From positions 930,001-994,000 of the forward strand of contig NZ_AP012333.1 in assembly GCF_001042675.1 (NCBI RefSeq): a DNA stretch of 64,000 bases, written 5' to 3'. Under the pieces are notes generated by a model, which was given only the letters and a program-made list of their open reading frames with translations, had not been told where the DNA came from and searched no databases. Shown here in pieces: positions 1-8,647 of this stretch (positions are counted from its first letter, which is position 1; each line of letters begins with the position of its first letter). Position numbers and translations under genes: made by a program. This DNA is from Parascardovia denticolens DSM 10105 = JCM 12538 (GTDB lineage: Bacteria > Actinomycetota > Actinomycetes > Actinomycetales > Bifidobacteriaceae).

Positions 1-756
1 TTGGATGGCCTGTCCGCCGGCGAGGACACCACCTTCTCCAGCACCTTGGAAGGCGGCGAGCACGAAGGCGAGAAGGCCGAGGTCAAGCTGACCCTCAACT
101 CCGTCAAAGAAGAGCAGTTGCCTGAGCTGGACGACGAGTTCGCCAAGGACGCGTCCGAGTTCGACACTCTGGACGAGCTCAAGGCTGACATTCGCAAGCA
201 GTCCGAAGTGGACGCTCAGGCCCGTCAGGCCACCGAGGCCCGCGACGCCTTCATGGCCCAGATCGAAGAAGCCGAAGAGATCCCCATCCCCAAGGGCGTG
301 CTTGAGCGCACCGTGACCGAGCACCTGCGTTCCATGGGCGTGGAAGATCCCAAGAAGGCCACCAAGGAGCAGGAGAAAGAAGCCAAGGACAGCGCCGAGA
401 AAGAGCTGCGCGACCAGATCGTCCTCGACACCGTGGCTGAATCCCTCAATGTTCAGGTGACCCAAGCCGACGTGACCAACTTCCTGGCTTCCATCGCCCA
501 GCAGTATGGCATGGATCCGACCAACTTCATCACCTCCATCGTCCAGAACGGCCAACTCAACTCCGCAGTCCAGGAAGTGGCCCGTTCCAAGGGCATGATC
601 GAAGCCATGCGTCAGGTCACCTTCAAGGATCCCGCCGGCAAGGTCGTGGACCTGGGCCAATTCCTCGGCAGTGATGAGGAAGAGGAGGAGGCCAGCGTGG
701 CCGCCGCTTCCCAGGCCGCCGCCGTCGCGGACGAAGTCTCCAAGTCCGAAGAGTAA
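1..756 (+). CDS. tig: Trigger factor, C-terminal part (5' end outside window)
   Basis: Ribosome-associated peptidyl-prolyl isomerase and chaperone that binds nascent chains. The 251 visible residues cover part of the substrate-binding C-terminal region. This region is helical and rich in E, K and Q, and has the segment typical of the family around 'LPELDDEFAKDASEFD'. The protein ends in an acidic, alanine-rich tail (runs of E near residues 225-230). The first codon, TTG, is most likely an internal leucine rather than a start, because a full bifidobacterial trigger factor is about 450 residues and the ribosome-binding and PPIase domains are missing here. A strong terminator follows. The position upstream of clpP-clpX is the usual tig-clp arrangement. 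Confidence 0.93.
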   Translation: MDGLSAGEDTTFSSTLEGGEHEGEKAEVKLTLNSVKEEQLPELDDEFAKDASEFDTLDELKADIRKQSEVDAQARQATEARDAFMAQIEEAEEIPIPKGVLERTVTEHLRSMGVEDPKKATKEQEKEAKDSAEKELRDQIVLDTVAESLNVQVTQADVTNFLASIAQQYGMDPTNFITSIVQNGQLNSAVQEVARSKGMIEAMRQVTFKDPAGKVVDLGQFLGSDEEEEEASVAAASQAAAVADEVSKSEE

Positions 757-822
757 ATTCAAACCCTGAAAGTAGATTTCAGACCCTGGTCTCTGAGGCT
801 TCATGGCTTCTAGAGCCGCTCA

Positions 823-850
823 GAAAGCCCGAGGAATCGGGCTTTCTTCA
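823..850 (+). terminator. Rho-independent terminator of tig
   Basis: A perfect 10-bp stem (GAAAGCCCGA / TCGGGCTTTC) with a GGAA loop, ending in a T-rich stretch, lies about 65 bp after the tig stop codon. Confidence 0.85.
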
Positions 851-903
851 TTTCCATAAAAGAGACGCGCCGCTGAAGAGACTAGGTCAAGGAGGAATAA
901 GGC

Positions 904-2319
904 ATGGAAGGCGAAAACGAGAAAGACTTCTTCTCGGCCAGAAACTGGCCCTTGGCCCTGCTGGTCATCGTCGGGCTTGGCGTGGCCATCGGGGCCTGCT
1001 CGGCCGGCCTGACTTACCTCCTCGACTTCGTCCAGAAGGTCTGTCTGGGTTGGGCCGAAAGCCTGGACGATCCCACCCCCTTCATCACCCCTTGGCGGAG
1101 AAGGCTGGTCAGCATCGTCCTCGCCTCTTTCATCGCATCCCTCATCTGGTATCTGATCAGGAAGAGGGAGAAGCCGATCCCGTCCGTTTCCGGGGCGGTG
1201 ACCGGCAAGCCCATGCCTGTCTTGCGCAGCCTGACCCATATCATCCTGCAGATCGTCATCGTCGGGGCCGGTCTTCCCGTCGGCCGGGAGACCGCGCCCC
1301 GCGAATTGGGCGCTTTGTTCGGACAGAAGCTCTCTTCCACCCTCCGCCTGTCCAAGAAAGACATGCCTGTGGTCATCGCCGTGGCCGCAGGCGCCGGCTT
1401 CGCCGGGGTTTACAACGCGCCTTTGGCGGGGACTTTCTTCGCCTTGGAGATCCTCCTGTCCAGGATCGAACTGCCCGTGGTCGGCTTGGCCTTGGGGACC
1501 TCCCTGGTTTCCACCTTCACCGCCGGCTTCCTCAAGGGGATCAAGGTCTTCTATCGATTGCCGGTTTTGAAAGTCAGCATCCATCTGATGGTTTTCTCCT
1601 GCCTGATCGGGCCCCTCTGCGGTCTGGCCGCCTTTTTCTTCCGTATGTTCACCCAATGGGCGAACCGTCGGCAGGAGACCTCAAGGAAGACCTTATGGAT
1701 GTTGCCTCTGATGGGCTTGATGACCGGTCTGGTGGCCATCGTCTTCCCCCAGGTGATGGGGAATGGCCGTTCCCAGGCACAGATGGCTTACGGCTTGAGT
1801 CTGCTCGCCCAGGCTTCAGGCGGTCGGCAAGTGGCCGGATTCACGGGCCTGGATGCCTTGAAGGGTCTGGGGGACTTGAGCCTCGGGAGCCTCCGCCCAG
1901 GGAAGGCGGTCGGGATCGTCCTGTTGGTCTTGATGGTCCTGATCGTCGCCAAGACTTTGCTGGCCGGATTCACCATCCGGGCGGGGGCGGCCGGAGGAGT
2001 CCTGACCCCGGCCGTCGCGGTCGGTGCCTGCCTCGGGGCCATGCTGGCCCTGCTCATATCGCTCGCCTTTCCCAGTCTGGGCCTGAGCGTGGGGATCTGC
2101 GCCTATGTGGCCTCGGCCGCCTTCCTGGCCACCTCCCAGAAGGCCCCTTTGATGGCCACGGCTTTCATGCTGGAACTGACCCACGCCAGCATCTCTTTCG
2201 TCCTTCCCCTTGGCTTGGCGGCCGGCCTGTCGGTCCTCACTTCCTTCTGGCTGGAGCAAAGCCCTTGGGGGAAGGGGATGTCCAAGGCGGCCAGCCTTCC
2301 AGCAGGAATCAAAAGTTGA
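904..2319 (+). CDS. clcA: ClC-family chloride channel/transporter, divergent motifs
   Basis: Membrane protein of the voltage-gated chloride channel (ClC) family, 471 residues with about ten hydrophobic segments. The family's three anion-site regions can be placed. The first is GREGP, here GRETAP at residues 127-132, keeping the gating glutamate (E129). The second is the 'NAPLAGTFFALE' segment. The third is the glycine-rich 'AGAAGGVLTPAVAVGA' segment. The usual GSGIP motif is not recognisable, so transport mode and selectivity cannot be assigned. The start is well supported by AAGGAGG at 889-895. The gene stands alone between the tig terminator and the clpP promoter. Length is normal for a short bacterial ClC without CBS domains. 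Confidence 0.85.
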   Translation: MEGENEKDFFSARNWPLALLVIVGLGVAIGACSAGLTYLLDFVQKVCLGWAESLDDPTPFITPWRRRLVSIVLASFIASLIWYLIRKREKPIPSVSGAVTGKPMPVLRSLTHIILQIVIVGAGLPVGRETAPRELGALFGQKLSSTLRLSKKDMPVVIAVAAGAGFAGVYNAPLAGTFFALEILLSRIELPVVGLALGTSLVSTFTAGFLKGIKVFYRLPVLKVSIHLMVFSCLIGPLCGLAAFFFRMFTQWANRRQETSRKTLWMLPLMGLMTGLVAIVFPQVMGNGRSQAQMAYGLSLLAQASGGRQVAGFTGLDALKGLGDLSLGSLRPGKAVGIVLLVLMVLIVAKTLLAGFTIRAGAAGGVLTPAVAVGACLGAMLALLISLAFPSLGLSVGICAYVASAAFLATSQKAPLMATAFMLELTHASISFVLPLGLAAGLSVLTSFWLEQSPWGKGMSKAASLPAGIKS

Positions 2320-2345
2320 TATATACCGACTCAATTTTTTATGCT
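2316..2345 (+). promoter_or_regulatory. Candidate promoter of the clpP1-clpP2 operon
   Basis: TTGATA (2316-2321) is separated by 18 bp from TATGCT (2340-2345), in front of a leader of about 70 nt to the clpP1 start. A weak CGTT-N5-GCG motif at 2369-2382 resembles one half of an actinobacterial ClgR box but is imperfect. Confidence 0.35.
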
Positions 2346-2421
2346 TACTGCTCAAAGAAGGCTGACGGTCGTTTAGAGGCGGTAATCTAAGAGGCATAGT
2401 TTGATAGCTAAAGGAGACATA

Positions 2422-3042
2422 GTGACAGATAATCTGCCCGTTTCCCCCCGCATGGAAGGGGAGACCCCCATGGGAGGCGGAGACCCGATTTTCAGCCGTC
2501 TTCTCAAAGACCGCATCATTTGGTTGGGGTCCGAGGTGAAGGATGAGAACGCCAATGTGATTTGCGCCCAGATGCTCATGCTGGCGGCCGAAGATCCCAA
2601 GAAGGATATTTGGCTTTACATCAATTCGCCTGGTGGATCCATCACCGCAGGCATGGCCATTTACGACACCATGCAGTTGATCGAGCCGGACGTGGCCACC
2701 GTGGCCGTGGGCATGGCCGCCTCCATGGGCCAGTTCCTCCTGTCTTCCGGGACCAAAGGCAAGCGTTTCATCACCTCCCACGCCCGGGTGCTCATGCACC
2801 AGCCTTCCGGCGGGGTGGGCGGCACCGCCACGGATGTGAGGATCAACGCGGAGCTCATCATGGACATGAAGAAAACCTTGTCCGAGTTGACCGCGGAACA
2901 GACCGGGCATACGGTGGAGGAGATCTACCGGGACAACGAATACGACCATTGGTTCACTGCTCAGCAGGCTTTGGATTATGGCTTCGTCGATAAGATCGTG
3001 ACCACTCCGGGATCGATGACGACTCAAGGACAGGGGGAGTAA
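2422..3042 (+). CDS. clpP1: ATP-dependent Clp protease proteolytic subunit ClpP1
   Basis: Serine peptidase of the cytoplasmic ClpP1P2 tetradecamer that degrades proteins delivered by ClpX or ClpC. The catalytic serine is in 'GMAASMGQF', the histidine in 'MHQPSGG' and the aspartate in '[10 protein letters not shown]'. I chose the GTG at 2422 rather than the upstream TTG at 2401: AAGGAG (2411-2416) sits 5 nt before GTG, and this gives the usual 206 residues. The stop codon touches the clpP2 start, so the two subunits are translated as a pair, as is normal for actinobacteria. Confidence 0.95.
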   Translation: MTDNLPVSPRMEGETPMGGGDPIFSRLLKDRIIWLGSEVKDENANVICAQMLMLAAEDPKKDIWLYINSPGGSITAGMAIYDTMQLIEPDVATVAVGMAASMGQFLLSSGTKGKRFITSHARVLMHQPSGGVGGTATDVRINAELIMDMKKTLSELTAEQTGHTVEEIYRDNEYDHWFTAQQALDYGFVDKIVTTPGSMTTQGQGE

Positions 3043-3714
3043 ATGGCATCCGAAGAAGCGCGATTCGTCGCCCGGGCTCAGCGTTTGGCCGGACCGACCG
3101 GTTTGGCTCCTGGCATGCCCCAGGCTCGGTACGTCATGCCTCAATTCGAAGAGCGGACCTCTTTCGGTTTCAAGCGGTCCGATCCCTACAGCAAGCTTTT
3201 CGAAGACAGGATCATCTTCATGGGCGTGCAGGTGGATGATACTTCCGCAGACGACATCATGGCCCAGCTTTTGGTTTTGGAAAGCCAGGACCCTGACCGC
3301 GATGTGGTCCTGTACATCAATTCCCCCGGCGGGTCCATGACCGCCATGACCGCCATCTATGACACCATGCAGTACATCAAACCGGACGTGCAGACCGTCT
3401 GCCTGGGTCAGGCCGCATCGGCCGCCGCCATCCTGCTGGCTGCCGGCACCAAAGGTAAGAGGCTCATGCTGCCGAACGCCCGGGTGCTCATCCATCAGCC
3501 GGCCATGGGCCAGGATTTCGGCAAGGCGACCGAGATCGAGATCCAGGCCAAGGAACTCCTGCGTATGCGCGAATGGCTGGAGGAGACCTTGGCCAAGCAT
3601 ACCGGCCAGGAAGTGGACCGGATCCGTAAGGACATCGAGACGGACACCATCCTCACGGCCCAGCAGGCCTTGGAATACGGCATGGTCGACGCCGTCCTGG
3701 AACATCGCAAATAA
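3043..3714 (+). CDS. clpP2: ATP-dependent Clp protease proteolytic subunit ClpP2
   Basis: Second ClpP subunit (223 residues) of the mixed ClpP1P2 protease. The catalytic serine is in '[11 protein letters not shown]', the histidine in 'LIHQPAMG' and the aspartate in '[10 protein letters not shown]'. The ATG follows the clpP1 stop directly, with GGGGGAG just upstream inside clpP1. A terminator-like hairpin follows before clpX, so clpX probably also has its own promoter. Confidence 0.95.
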   Translation: MASEEARFVARAQRLAGPTGLAPGMPQARYVMPQFEERTSFGFKRSDPYSKLFEDRIIFMGVQVDDTSADDIMAQLLVLESQDPDRDVVLYINSPGGSMTAMTAIYDTMQYIKPDVQTVCLGQAASAAAILLAAGTKGKRLMLPNARVLIHQPAMGQDFGKATEIEIQAKELLRMREWLEETLAKHTGQEVDRIRKDIETDTILTAQQALEYGMVDAVLEHRK

Positions 3715-3735
3715 GGGGACTGACCGGTCCTCTTC

Positions 3736-3765
3736 AGGGTCGAGTGCTTTCGCCTCGGCCCTTTT
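3736..3765 (+). terminator. Terminator after clpP1-clpP2
   Basis: A 9-bp stem (AGGGTCGAG / CTCGGCCCT, one G-T pair) with a 9-nt loop is followed by TTT, between clpP2 and clpX. Confidence 0.6.
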
Positions 3766-3857
3766 GCCGTTTCAGGGCTTCAAACCAGCGGAAGGCTGAA
3801 ACCCGGAGCGGCATAGTAGAGTGGACGCATGGACACGGAAAGGATGGCGAAGGCGCC

Positions 3858-5132
3858 ATGGGGCAAGTGATCGACTACAATGACGACGTCCCCCGCTGCA
3901 GTTTCTGCGGCAAGACGGAACTCCAGGTGGCCAAGCTCGTCACCGGGGCCGGGGTGGCCATCTGCGACGAATGCATCGAACTCTGCGTGGACATCGTCTC
4001 CGATGAACGCCGGGCCGATGCCCAGGCCCATAAGCTCCAGCTGAAAAAACCCAGCCGGATCCGGCGCTTTCTCGATTCATACGTCATCGGTCAGGACGAA
4101 GCGAAGAAGGCCTTGTCCGTCGCCGTCTACAACCACTACAAGAGGATCAACCTGCGATGGGAGGACTCAGCCGACCGTTTAGAAAGGTCCTGGTCCCATC
4201 AAGGCTCCGACTTGGACGAGGTGGAGATCTCCAAATCCAACGTCCTTCTTCTGGGTCCCACCGGGACGGGCAAGACCTATCTGGCTTCCACTTTGGCTAG
4301 GATCATGGACGTCCCCTTCACCATCGTCGACGCGACCACTCTGACCGAAGCCGGCTATGTGGGCGATGACGTGGAGACCATCCTGCAAAGGCTCATCCAG
4401 GCCGCCGATGGGGACATCAGCCGGGCGCAGCAAGGCATCATCTACATCGACGAGATCGATAAGATAGCCCGGAAGAGCGGGGAGAACACATCCATCACCC
4501 GGGACGTGTCCGGGGAAGGGGTCCAGCAGGCCCTTCTGAAGATCATCGAAGGGACGGTCGCGTCGGTCCCCGTCAAAGGCAGCCGCAAACACGAAGAGCA
4601 GGAGATGGTCCAGATCAATACCTCCGACATCCTTTTCATCTGCGGCGGGGCCTTCGTCGGCCTCGAAGACATCATCAGGCACCGGCTGGGCAAGAGGGAG
4701 ACCGGGTTCGGGACGGATTGGTCCAGCCAGGAGAAAAGCTCCGATGAGATCCTCTCCTTGGTCACCCCGGATGACCTGACAGAATTCGGTCTCCTGCCCG
4801 AATTCATAGGCCGTATGCCCGTCCTGGCGACCATGTCTTCCCTGACCGTGGACGACCTGGTCTCCATCCTCACCGAGCCGGCCAACGCCCTGGTCAAACA
4901 ATTCGCCAAGATCCTGGCCGTGGATGGGGTGGAACTGGTTTTCACCGATCAGGCCTTGGAATCCATAGCCCAGCGGTCTTTGGACCGGGGGACGGGGGCT
5001 CGCGGCCTACGCTCAATCATGGAGAGGATTCTGGAAGACGCCATGTACCAGGTCCCCGATCGCGAGGACGTCAGTCAAGTCCGGGTGGACCTCCAGGAGG
5101 ATGGGACGGTTCACGCTGAACTCATGGCATGA
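3858..5132 (+). CDS. clpX: ATP-dependent Clp protease ATP-binding subunit ClpX
   Basis: AAA+ unfoldase that recognises, unfolds and threads substrates into ClpP1P2. The N-terminal C4 zinc-binding domain is visible ('CSFCGK' and 'CDEC'). It is followed by Walker A 'GPTGTGKT', Walker B 'IIYIDEIDK' and the arginine-containing sensor regions of the ClpX subfamily. The open frame extends upstream, but the ATG at 3858 gives the family-typical start '[14 protein letters not shown]' and a normal length of 424 residues. The ribosome-binding site here is weak (GGCGAAGG). It follows clpP1-clpP2 on the same strand. Confidence 0.95.
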   Translation: MGQVIDYNDDVPRCSFCGKTELQVAKLVTGAGVAICDECIELCVDIVSDERRADAQAHKLQLKKPSRIRRFLDSYVIGQDEAKKALSVAVYNHYKRINLRWEDSADRLERSWSHQGSDLDEVEISKSNVLLLGPTGTGKTYLASTLARIMDVPFTIVDATTLTEAGYVGDDVETILQRLIQAADGDISRAQQGIIYIDEIDKIARKSGENTSITRDVSGEGVQQALLKIIEGTVASVPVKGSRKHEEQEMVQINTSDILFICGGAFVGLEDIIRHRLGKRETGFGTDWSSQEKSSDEILSLVTPDDLTEFGLLPEFIGRMPVLATMSSLTVDDLVSILTEPANALVKQFAKILAVDGVELVFTDQALESIAQRSLDRGTGARGLRSIMERILEDAMYQVPDREDVSQVRVDLQEDGTVHAELMA

Positions 5133-5233
5133 TTCCGTGTCCTTTCGCCCCGGAATCTGTCTTGACCTGAGGGTAAAAATGAGACAACCGTGGGCGGTAT
5201 CCCACCGTTCACCCGAACCCAAAGGAGGGACAC

Positions 5234-5458
5234 ATGGCAGATGAGAAGAATCCACTCGAGAGCGTCGCTGATGCGGTCAAGGATGCAGCAAGCAAAGTAG
5301 ATGTGAGCGAATTGACCGAGAAGGCCGGCCATCTGGCTGACCAGGCGAAGGATGCTCTCAAGAACGTGGATGTTGACGGCATCGCCCAGAAGGCGAAGGA
5401 CGTGCTTCCCGATCAGGCCGATAAGGTCATCGATGATTTGTCGGAGAAGCTGAAGTAG
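5234..5458 (+). CDS. Small charged helical protein of unknown function
   Basis: A 74-residue protein with an excellent ribosome-binding site (AAAGGAGG, 5221-5228) and an ATG start. It has no cysteine, no membrane segment and no signal peptide. The sequence is almost entirely amphipathic helix with recurring K-D and A-K-D steps ('AKDALKNVD', 'QKAKDVLPDQ'). This resembles the small MT0933/Rv0909-type 'antitoxin' or CsbD-like proteins in style, but I cannot assign a family. A terminator hairpin follows, so it is probably monocistronic. Its position after clpX does not by itself indicate a link to proteolysis. Confidence 0.75.
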   Translation: MADEKNPLESVADAVKDAASKVDVSELTEKAGHLADQAKDALKNVDVDGIAQKAKDVLPDQADKVIDDLSEKLK

Positions 5459-5553
5459 CGATCTCCGTCGGAATCGTGGCGGAAGGAAAGCCTTCGCCGG
5501 GTATAGATGCAGTCATCAGTACGCATGACAGGCGTACGACGAATCGTGATATG

Positions 5554-5584
5554 GGGACAGGGCCTCAGGTCCTGTCCCTTTTCG
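5554..5584 (+). terminator. Terminator of the small protein gene
   Basis: The 8-bp stem GGGACAGG / CCTGTCCC with a 9-nt loop is followed by TTTT. Confidence 0.8.
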
Positions 5585-5756
5585 TATCCTTCCATGCTTT
5601 TCTCAAATCCTTCCTACCCTTTTTTACGCGTCCGTGTGTTCGGTTTTTCCGCAGGTCAGGTTTTGCGCTTCGACAGGTATAGGTTGGAGGGGGGTTGTAT
5701 GGGAAAATCCAATAGGGGGCGAGGTGATGGGAGATACAGGCGTAGATATGAAGATA

Positions 5757-5782
5757 TGAAAAGAGCCGGTCAATGACCGGCT
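5757..5782 (-). terminator. Terminator of tRNA-Asn
   Basis: On the minus strand the 8-bp stem AGCCGGTC / GACCGGCT with a 3-nt loop is followed by CTTTTC, 5 nt beyond the tRNA 3' end. Confidence 0.8.
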
Positions 5783-5787
5783 AGAAG

Positions 5788-5860
5788 CTCCCGCAGCTGG
5801 GCTTGAACCAGCGACATTCTGATTAACAGTCAGACGCTCTGCCAACTGAGCTATGCGGGA
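5788..5860 (-). tRNA. tRNA-Asn (GTT)
   Basis: 73 nt with a 7-bp acceptor stem (TCCCGCA / TGCGGGA) and discriminator G as expected for Asn. The T loop is intact (GTTCAAGCC) and the anticodon loop is CTGTTAA, giving anticodon GTT. The 3' CCA is not encoded. Confidence 0.96.
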
Positions 5861-5894
5861 ATGTTCCGTGCTGTTTGCACTGCACAAGACATAG

Positions 5895-5923
5895 ATTATA
5901 TGAGGGTGTCTAGAAAAGTTCAA
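5895..5923 (-). promoter_or_regulatory. Promoter of tRNA-Asn
   Basis: On the minus strand TTGAAC (5923-5918) is followed after exactly 17 bp by a perfect TATAAT (5900-5895), 35 nt before the tRNA 5' end. Confidence 0.8.
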
Positions 5924-5973
5924 GTTGATAACAGTCGGCGTGTCACACATTTGACCACATTCCCTTGGCGTAC

Positions 5974-6002
5974 TTGGAATCCCCTCCTGGGCGATCCATA
6001 CT
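5974..6002 (+). promoter_or_regulatory. Candidate promoter for a leaderless M23-like transcript
   Basis: TTGGAA (5974-5979) is followed after 17 bp by CATACT (5997-6002). The start codon ATG lies only 6 nt beyond the -10 box and has no ribosome-binding site, so transcription should begin at or next to the A of the ATG. Confidence 0.5.
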
Positions 6003-6008
6003 GAAATC

Positions 6009-6656
6009 ATGGATACTCAAGAATACGGACGCAACCGGGATAGGCGACTGAGAAATTTACGGAAGACCCAGGCGGAGAAACTGGGCCGGAGAACAAGGAA
6101 ACGCCAGGGCACATTGGCTTTGGCCCTCCTGGTGATCGCTCTCTGCGCCCTGATCATGGGTTCCCTGGGAGCCAAGGGGACGGTGGCTACCGCCTGCGCC
6201 AGCCAAACCTGCTCCAGCCTCTATATTTGGCCGGTGCGCGGGACTCAAGATCAAGCGTCTGCCGTCCTCGAGGGATTCCGTCCGCCGGCCCAAGACTGGA
6301 TGCCGGGGCATAGGGGGCTGGACCTATCAGCCGGACCTGGCACCCCCATCCTTTCCCCGGCCGACGGGACGATCGCCTTCGCTGGAGTGGTCGGTGGCAA
6401 GGACGTGGTGTCCATCAGACATCAGGGAGGAAGGACCAGCACTTTCGAGCCGGCCCGTACCAGCTTCAAGGTCGGGGACAAGGTCAGCCAGGGGCAGGTC
6501 ATAGGTCAGGTAGGCGGCCGCAGCGACCACTGCCGGGATTACTGTCTCCAATGGGGCGTCAAGATCGGGAAAAAGGCCTATCTCGACCCTCAAAGCCTGG
6601 TCAATCCTCATATGGTGACCCTCAAAGAGATGCTTGAGGAAGACAAGGGCCTATAA
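6009..6656 (+). CDS. Membrane-anchored LytM/M23-like protein with incomplete metal site
   Basis: A 215-residue protein with a basic N-terminus, one membrane segment (about residues 34-53) and an extracytoplasmic LytM (peptidase M23) fold. The first zinc-binding motif is present (H101-x3-D105 in 'GHRGLDLS'). The second, HxH, is replaced by 'CLQWG' (C179, Q181), so the usual third metal ligand is missing. Actinobacterial relatives commonly have CLHWG at this place. It may therefore be a non-catalytic cell-wall-binding or amidase-activating LytM protein. The gene overlaps the region upstream of the first acyl-CoA synthetase. No ribosome-binding site is visible, which agrees with a leaderless mRNA. 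Confidence 0.85.
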   Translation: MDTQEYGRNRDRRLRNLRKTQAEKLGRRTRKRQGTLALALLVIALCALIMGSLGAKGTVATACASQTCSSLYIWPVRGTQDQASAVLEGFRPPAQDWMPGHRGLDLSAGPGTPILSPADGTIAFAGVVGGKDVVSIRHQGGRTSTFEPARTSFKVGDKVSQGQVIGQVGGRSDHCRDYCLQWGVKIGKKAYLDPQSLVNPHMVTLKEMLEEDKGL

Positions 6657-6714
6657 TGGGGAGCATGGCTGCATGAGAGAACATGTGCAGCTGAGCTCAC
6701 CCCGAAGGAATGCC

Positions 6715-8595
6715 ATGCTCAAAGAATATAGGCGACCACTTAGCAAGCCGATCGATGACGATCATAATATCTTTTCCCTGCTTCAGGATCGGGCGGAACG
6801 CGACCCTGAAGGGGATCTGATCGGATACAAGAACGAATCGGGCGGATGGTCCTATTTCAGCGCCCAGGAATTTCTGGACCTGACCATGATGGTCGCTCGT
6901 GGCCTTCTTGCCCGCGGGGTGAAGAAGGGCGACTCCATCGCCATCCTCGCCCATACCCGGTGGGAGTGGACCTGCTTGGACAACGCCATCATGAGCATCG
7001 GGGCCGTCGTCGTGCCCATCTACGAGACCAATTCGGCCGCCCAAGTCAAGCAGATCATCAATGATTCCCGGGTCACCTATCTGATGGCGGAGGATGAAAG
7101 TCAACTCGCCAAAGTGAACGCCATCGCCGATGAATGCCCCACCCTGCGCGAGACCTTCCTCATGGATACGGCCGATAAGAGCGAATCGGTGGTCGCCGTC
7201 CTCAAGGAATTCGGCAAGAACAAGACGGAAGACGATTTCTGGGAGGCGGAGCAGGAAGTCCATGGACAGGACTTGGCGACGATCGTCTACACCTCCGGAT
7301 CGACCGGAGCCCCGAAGGGTATCGAACTGACCCATTCCAACTTCGTCTTCATCGCCCATTCCGGAGACCAGGCCATGTATGAAATCGGCCATGCACCGGG
7401 AGGATCCCGTCTTCTCCTCTTCCTGCCCCTGACCCACGTTTTCGCTCGTTTCATGCAGTATTTCAGCTTCTGCAACACGATCACCCTGGGTCTCTCCCAT
7501 AACTTCAAGACCATCATCACCGATTTCCGCGACTTCGAGCCCACCTTCATCCTGTCCGTCCCCCGGATCTTCGAGAAGGTTTATAACGCCGCCTCCCAGA
7601 AGGCCGGCCGCGGTTTTAAAGGGAAGGTTTTCAGCAACTCCGTCCGTCTAGCCAGGGAATGGTCCCAGGCTCAGCAGGAAGGCCGCCATCTGCCTTTGCC
7701 CAAACGGCTCCTGCACGCCTTCTATAACAAGGCCGTCTATCAGCAGATCATGGAGGTCTTCGGCGGACGGGTGCAATACGCCGTTTCGGGCGGCGCTCCT
7801 TTGGATCTTGACATCACCCACTTCTTCAACGGGATCGGCTTGCCCATCCTCGAAGGCTACGGGATGACCGAAACCTGCGCCCCCTCCAGCGTCAACCCCA
7901 CCAGCGGCTATAAGATCGGCACGGTGGGCTTACCTTTGGAAGGCATCAGCGTCGGGGTGACGACCGAACGCGAGCTCTGCCTCAAGGGTAGGAACATCTG
8001 CAGGGGCTATCACAACAATCCCGACCTGACCAGGCAGCAGATCATCGACGGCTGGCTCCATACCGGAGATTTGGGCGATGTCGATCAAGACGGCTTCATC
8101 ACCATCACCGGTCGCAAGAAGGATCTGATCATCACGGCCGGTGGCAAGAACGTCTCGCCGGAAGTCCTGGAAGCTTCGGTCATGGGGTCGCCTGTGGTCG
8201 ACCAGTGCGTCCTTGTCGGCGACCGCAAGCCGTTCATCGCCGCCATCATCACCCTCAACTTGGCCGACGCCAACGATTGGCTGAAGGCCCAAGGCGCCGC
8301 GTCCGTTTCCTCCTTGGATGAAGCGGTGAGGAACCCCATCATCCGAGCCGAAGTGAAAAGGGCGGTCGATAAGGCCAACGCCCTGGTTTCCCGAGCTGAG
8401 TCGATCCGCAAGTTCGAAATCGTCCCTGACGTGATCTCTTCCGAAAACGGCATGCTGACCGCCAGCCTGAAGATCAAGAGGGCCGTCATCACCCAGCATT
8501 ACCAGAAGTTGATCGACAAGGTAATCTACTCTCCGCAGGCCAAAAAGGAGATGCCCAAGAAGGAGCCTAGGAAAGAGACGGCAAAGAGGGGCTGA
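6715..8595 (+). CDS. fadD: Long-chain fatty-acid--CoA ligase (AMP-forming), copy 1
   Basis: ANL-superfamily enzyme activating long-chain fatty acids through an acyl-adenylate to acyl-CoA in the cytoplasm. The phosphate-binding loop is 'YTSGSTGAPKG', the A5 motif 'GYGMTETCAP', and the hinge and A8 motifs 'GWLHTGDLGDVD' and '[17 protein letters not shown]'. The open frame reaches back to 6634, but ATG 6715 has GAAGGA 6 nt upstream. It also gives 'MLKEYRRP', matching the 'MLREFTNP' start of the paralogue at 12263. Length is 626 residues with a short basic tail (PKKEPRKE). Since bifidobacteria do not use beta-oxidation, a role in activating exogenous fatty acids for membrane lipids is the likely one (inference). 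Confidence 0.93.
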   Translation: MLKEYRRPLSKPIDDDHNIFSLLQDRAERDPEGDLIGYKNESGGWSYFSAQEFLDLTMMVARGLLARGVKKGDSIAILAHTRWEWTCLDNAIMSIGAVVVPIYETNSAAQVKQIINDSRVTYLMAEDESQLAKVNAIADECPTLRETFLMDTADKSESVVAVLKEFGKNKTEDDFWEAEQEVHGQDLATIVYTSGSTGAPKGIELTHSNFVFIAHSGDQAMYEIGHAPGGSRLLLFLPLTHVFARFMQYFSFCNTITLGLSHNFKTIITDFRDFEPTFILSVPRIFEKVYNAASQKAGRGFKGKVFSNSVRLAREWSQAQQEGRHLPLPKRLLHAFYNKAVYQQIMEVFGGRVQYAVSGGAPLDLDITHFFNGIGLPILEGYGMTETCAPSSVNPTSGYKIGTVGLPLEGISVGVTTERELCLKGRNICRGYHNNPDLTRQQIIDGWLHTGDLGDVDQDGFITITGRKKDLIITAGGKNVSPEVLEASVMGSPVVDQCVLVGDRKPFIAAIITLNLADANDWLKAQGAASVSSLDEAVRNPIIRAEVKRAVDKANALVSRAESIRKFEIVPDVISSENGMLTASLKIKRAVITQHYQKLIDKVIYSPQAKKEMPKKEPRKETAKRG

Positions 8596-8610
8596 GTGGG
8601 CTGTCTGGCC

Positions 8611-8647
8611 TAAAGACCGGCTTAGGGAACTTAAAGACCGGCTTGGG
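8611..8647. repeat. Two-copy direct repeat, period 21 bp
   Basis: TAAAGACCGGCTTAGGG (8611-8627) recurs as TAAAGACCGGCTTGGG (8632-8647). The second copy includes part of the stop codon and the last codons of the lipoprotein gene. Confidence 0.6.

Larger units (their letters stand above)
5459..5787. other. Gene-free stretch between two facing transcription units
   Basis: This 329-bp stretch holds the terminator of the small protein gene and the terminator of tRNA-Asn. The short open frames in it lack ribosome-binding sites and homology-like features. I see nothing else in it. Confidence 0.6.

Noticed and set aside
5476-5776. Two short open frames between the clpX region and tRNA-Asn
   Set aside because: They run through two terminators, lack ribosome-binding sites and have no protein-like composition.
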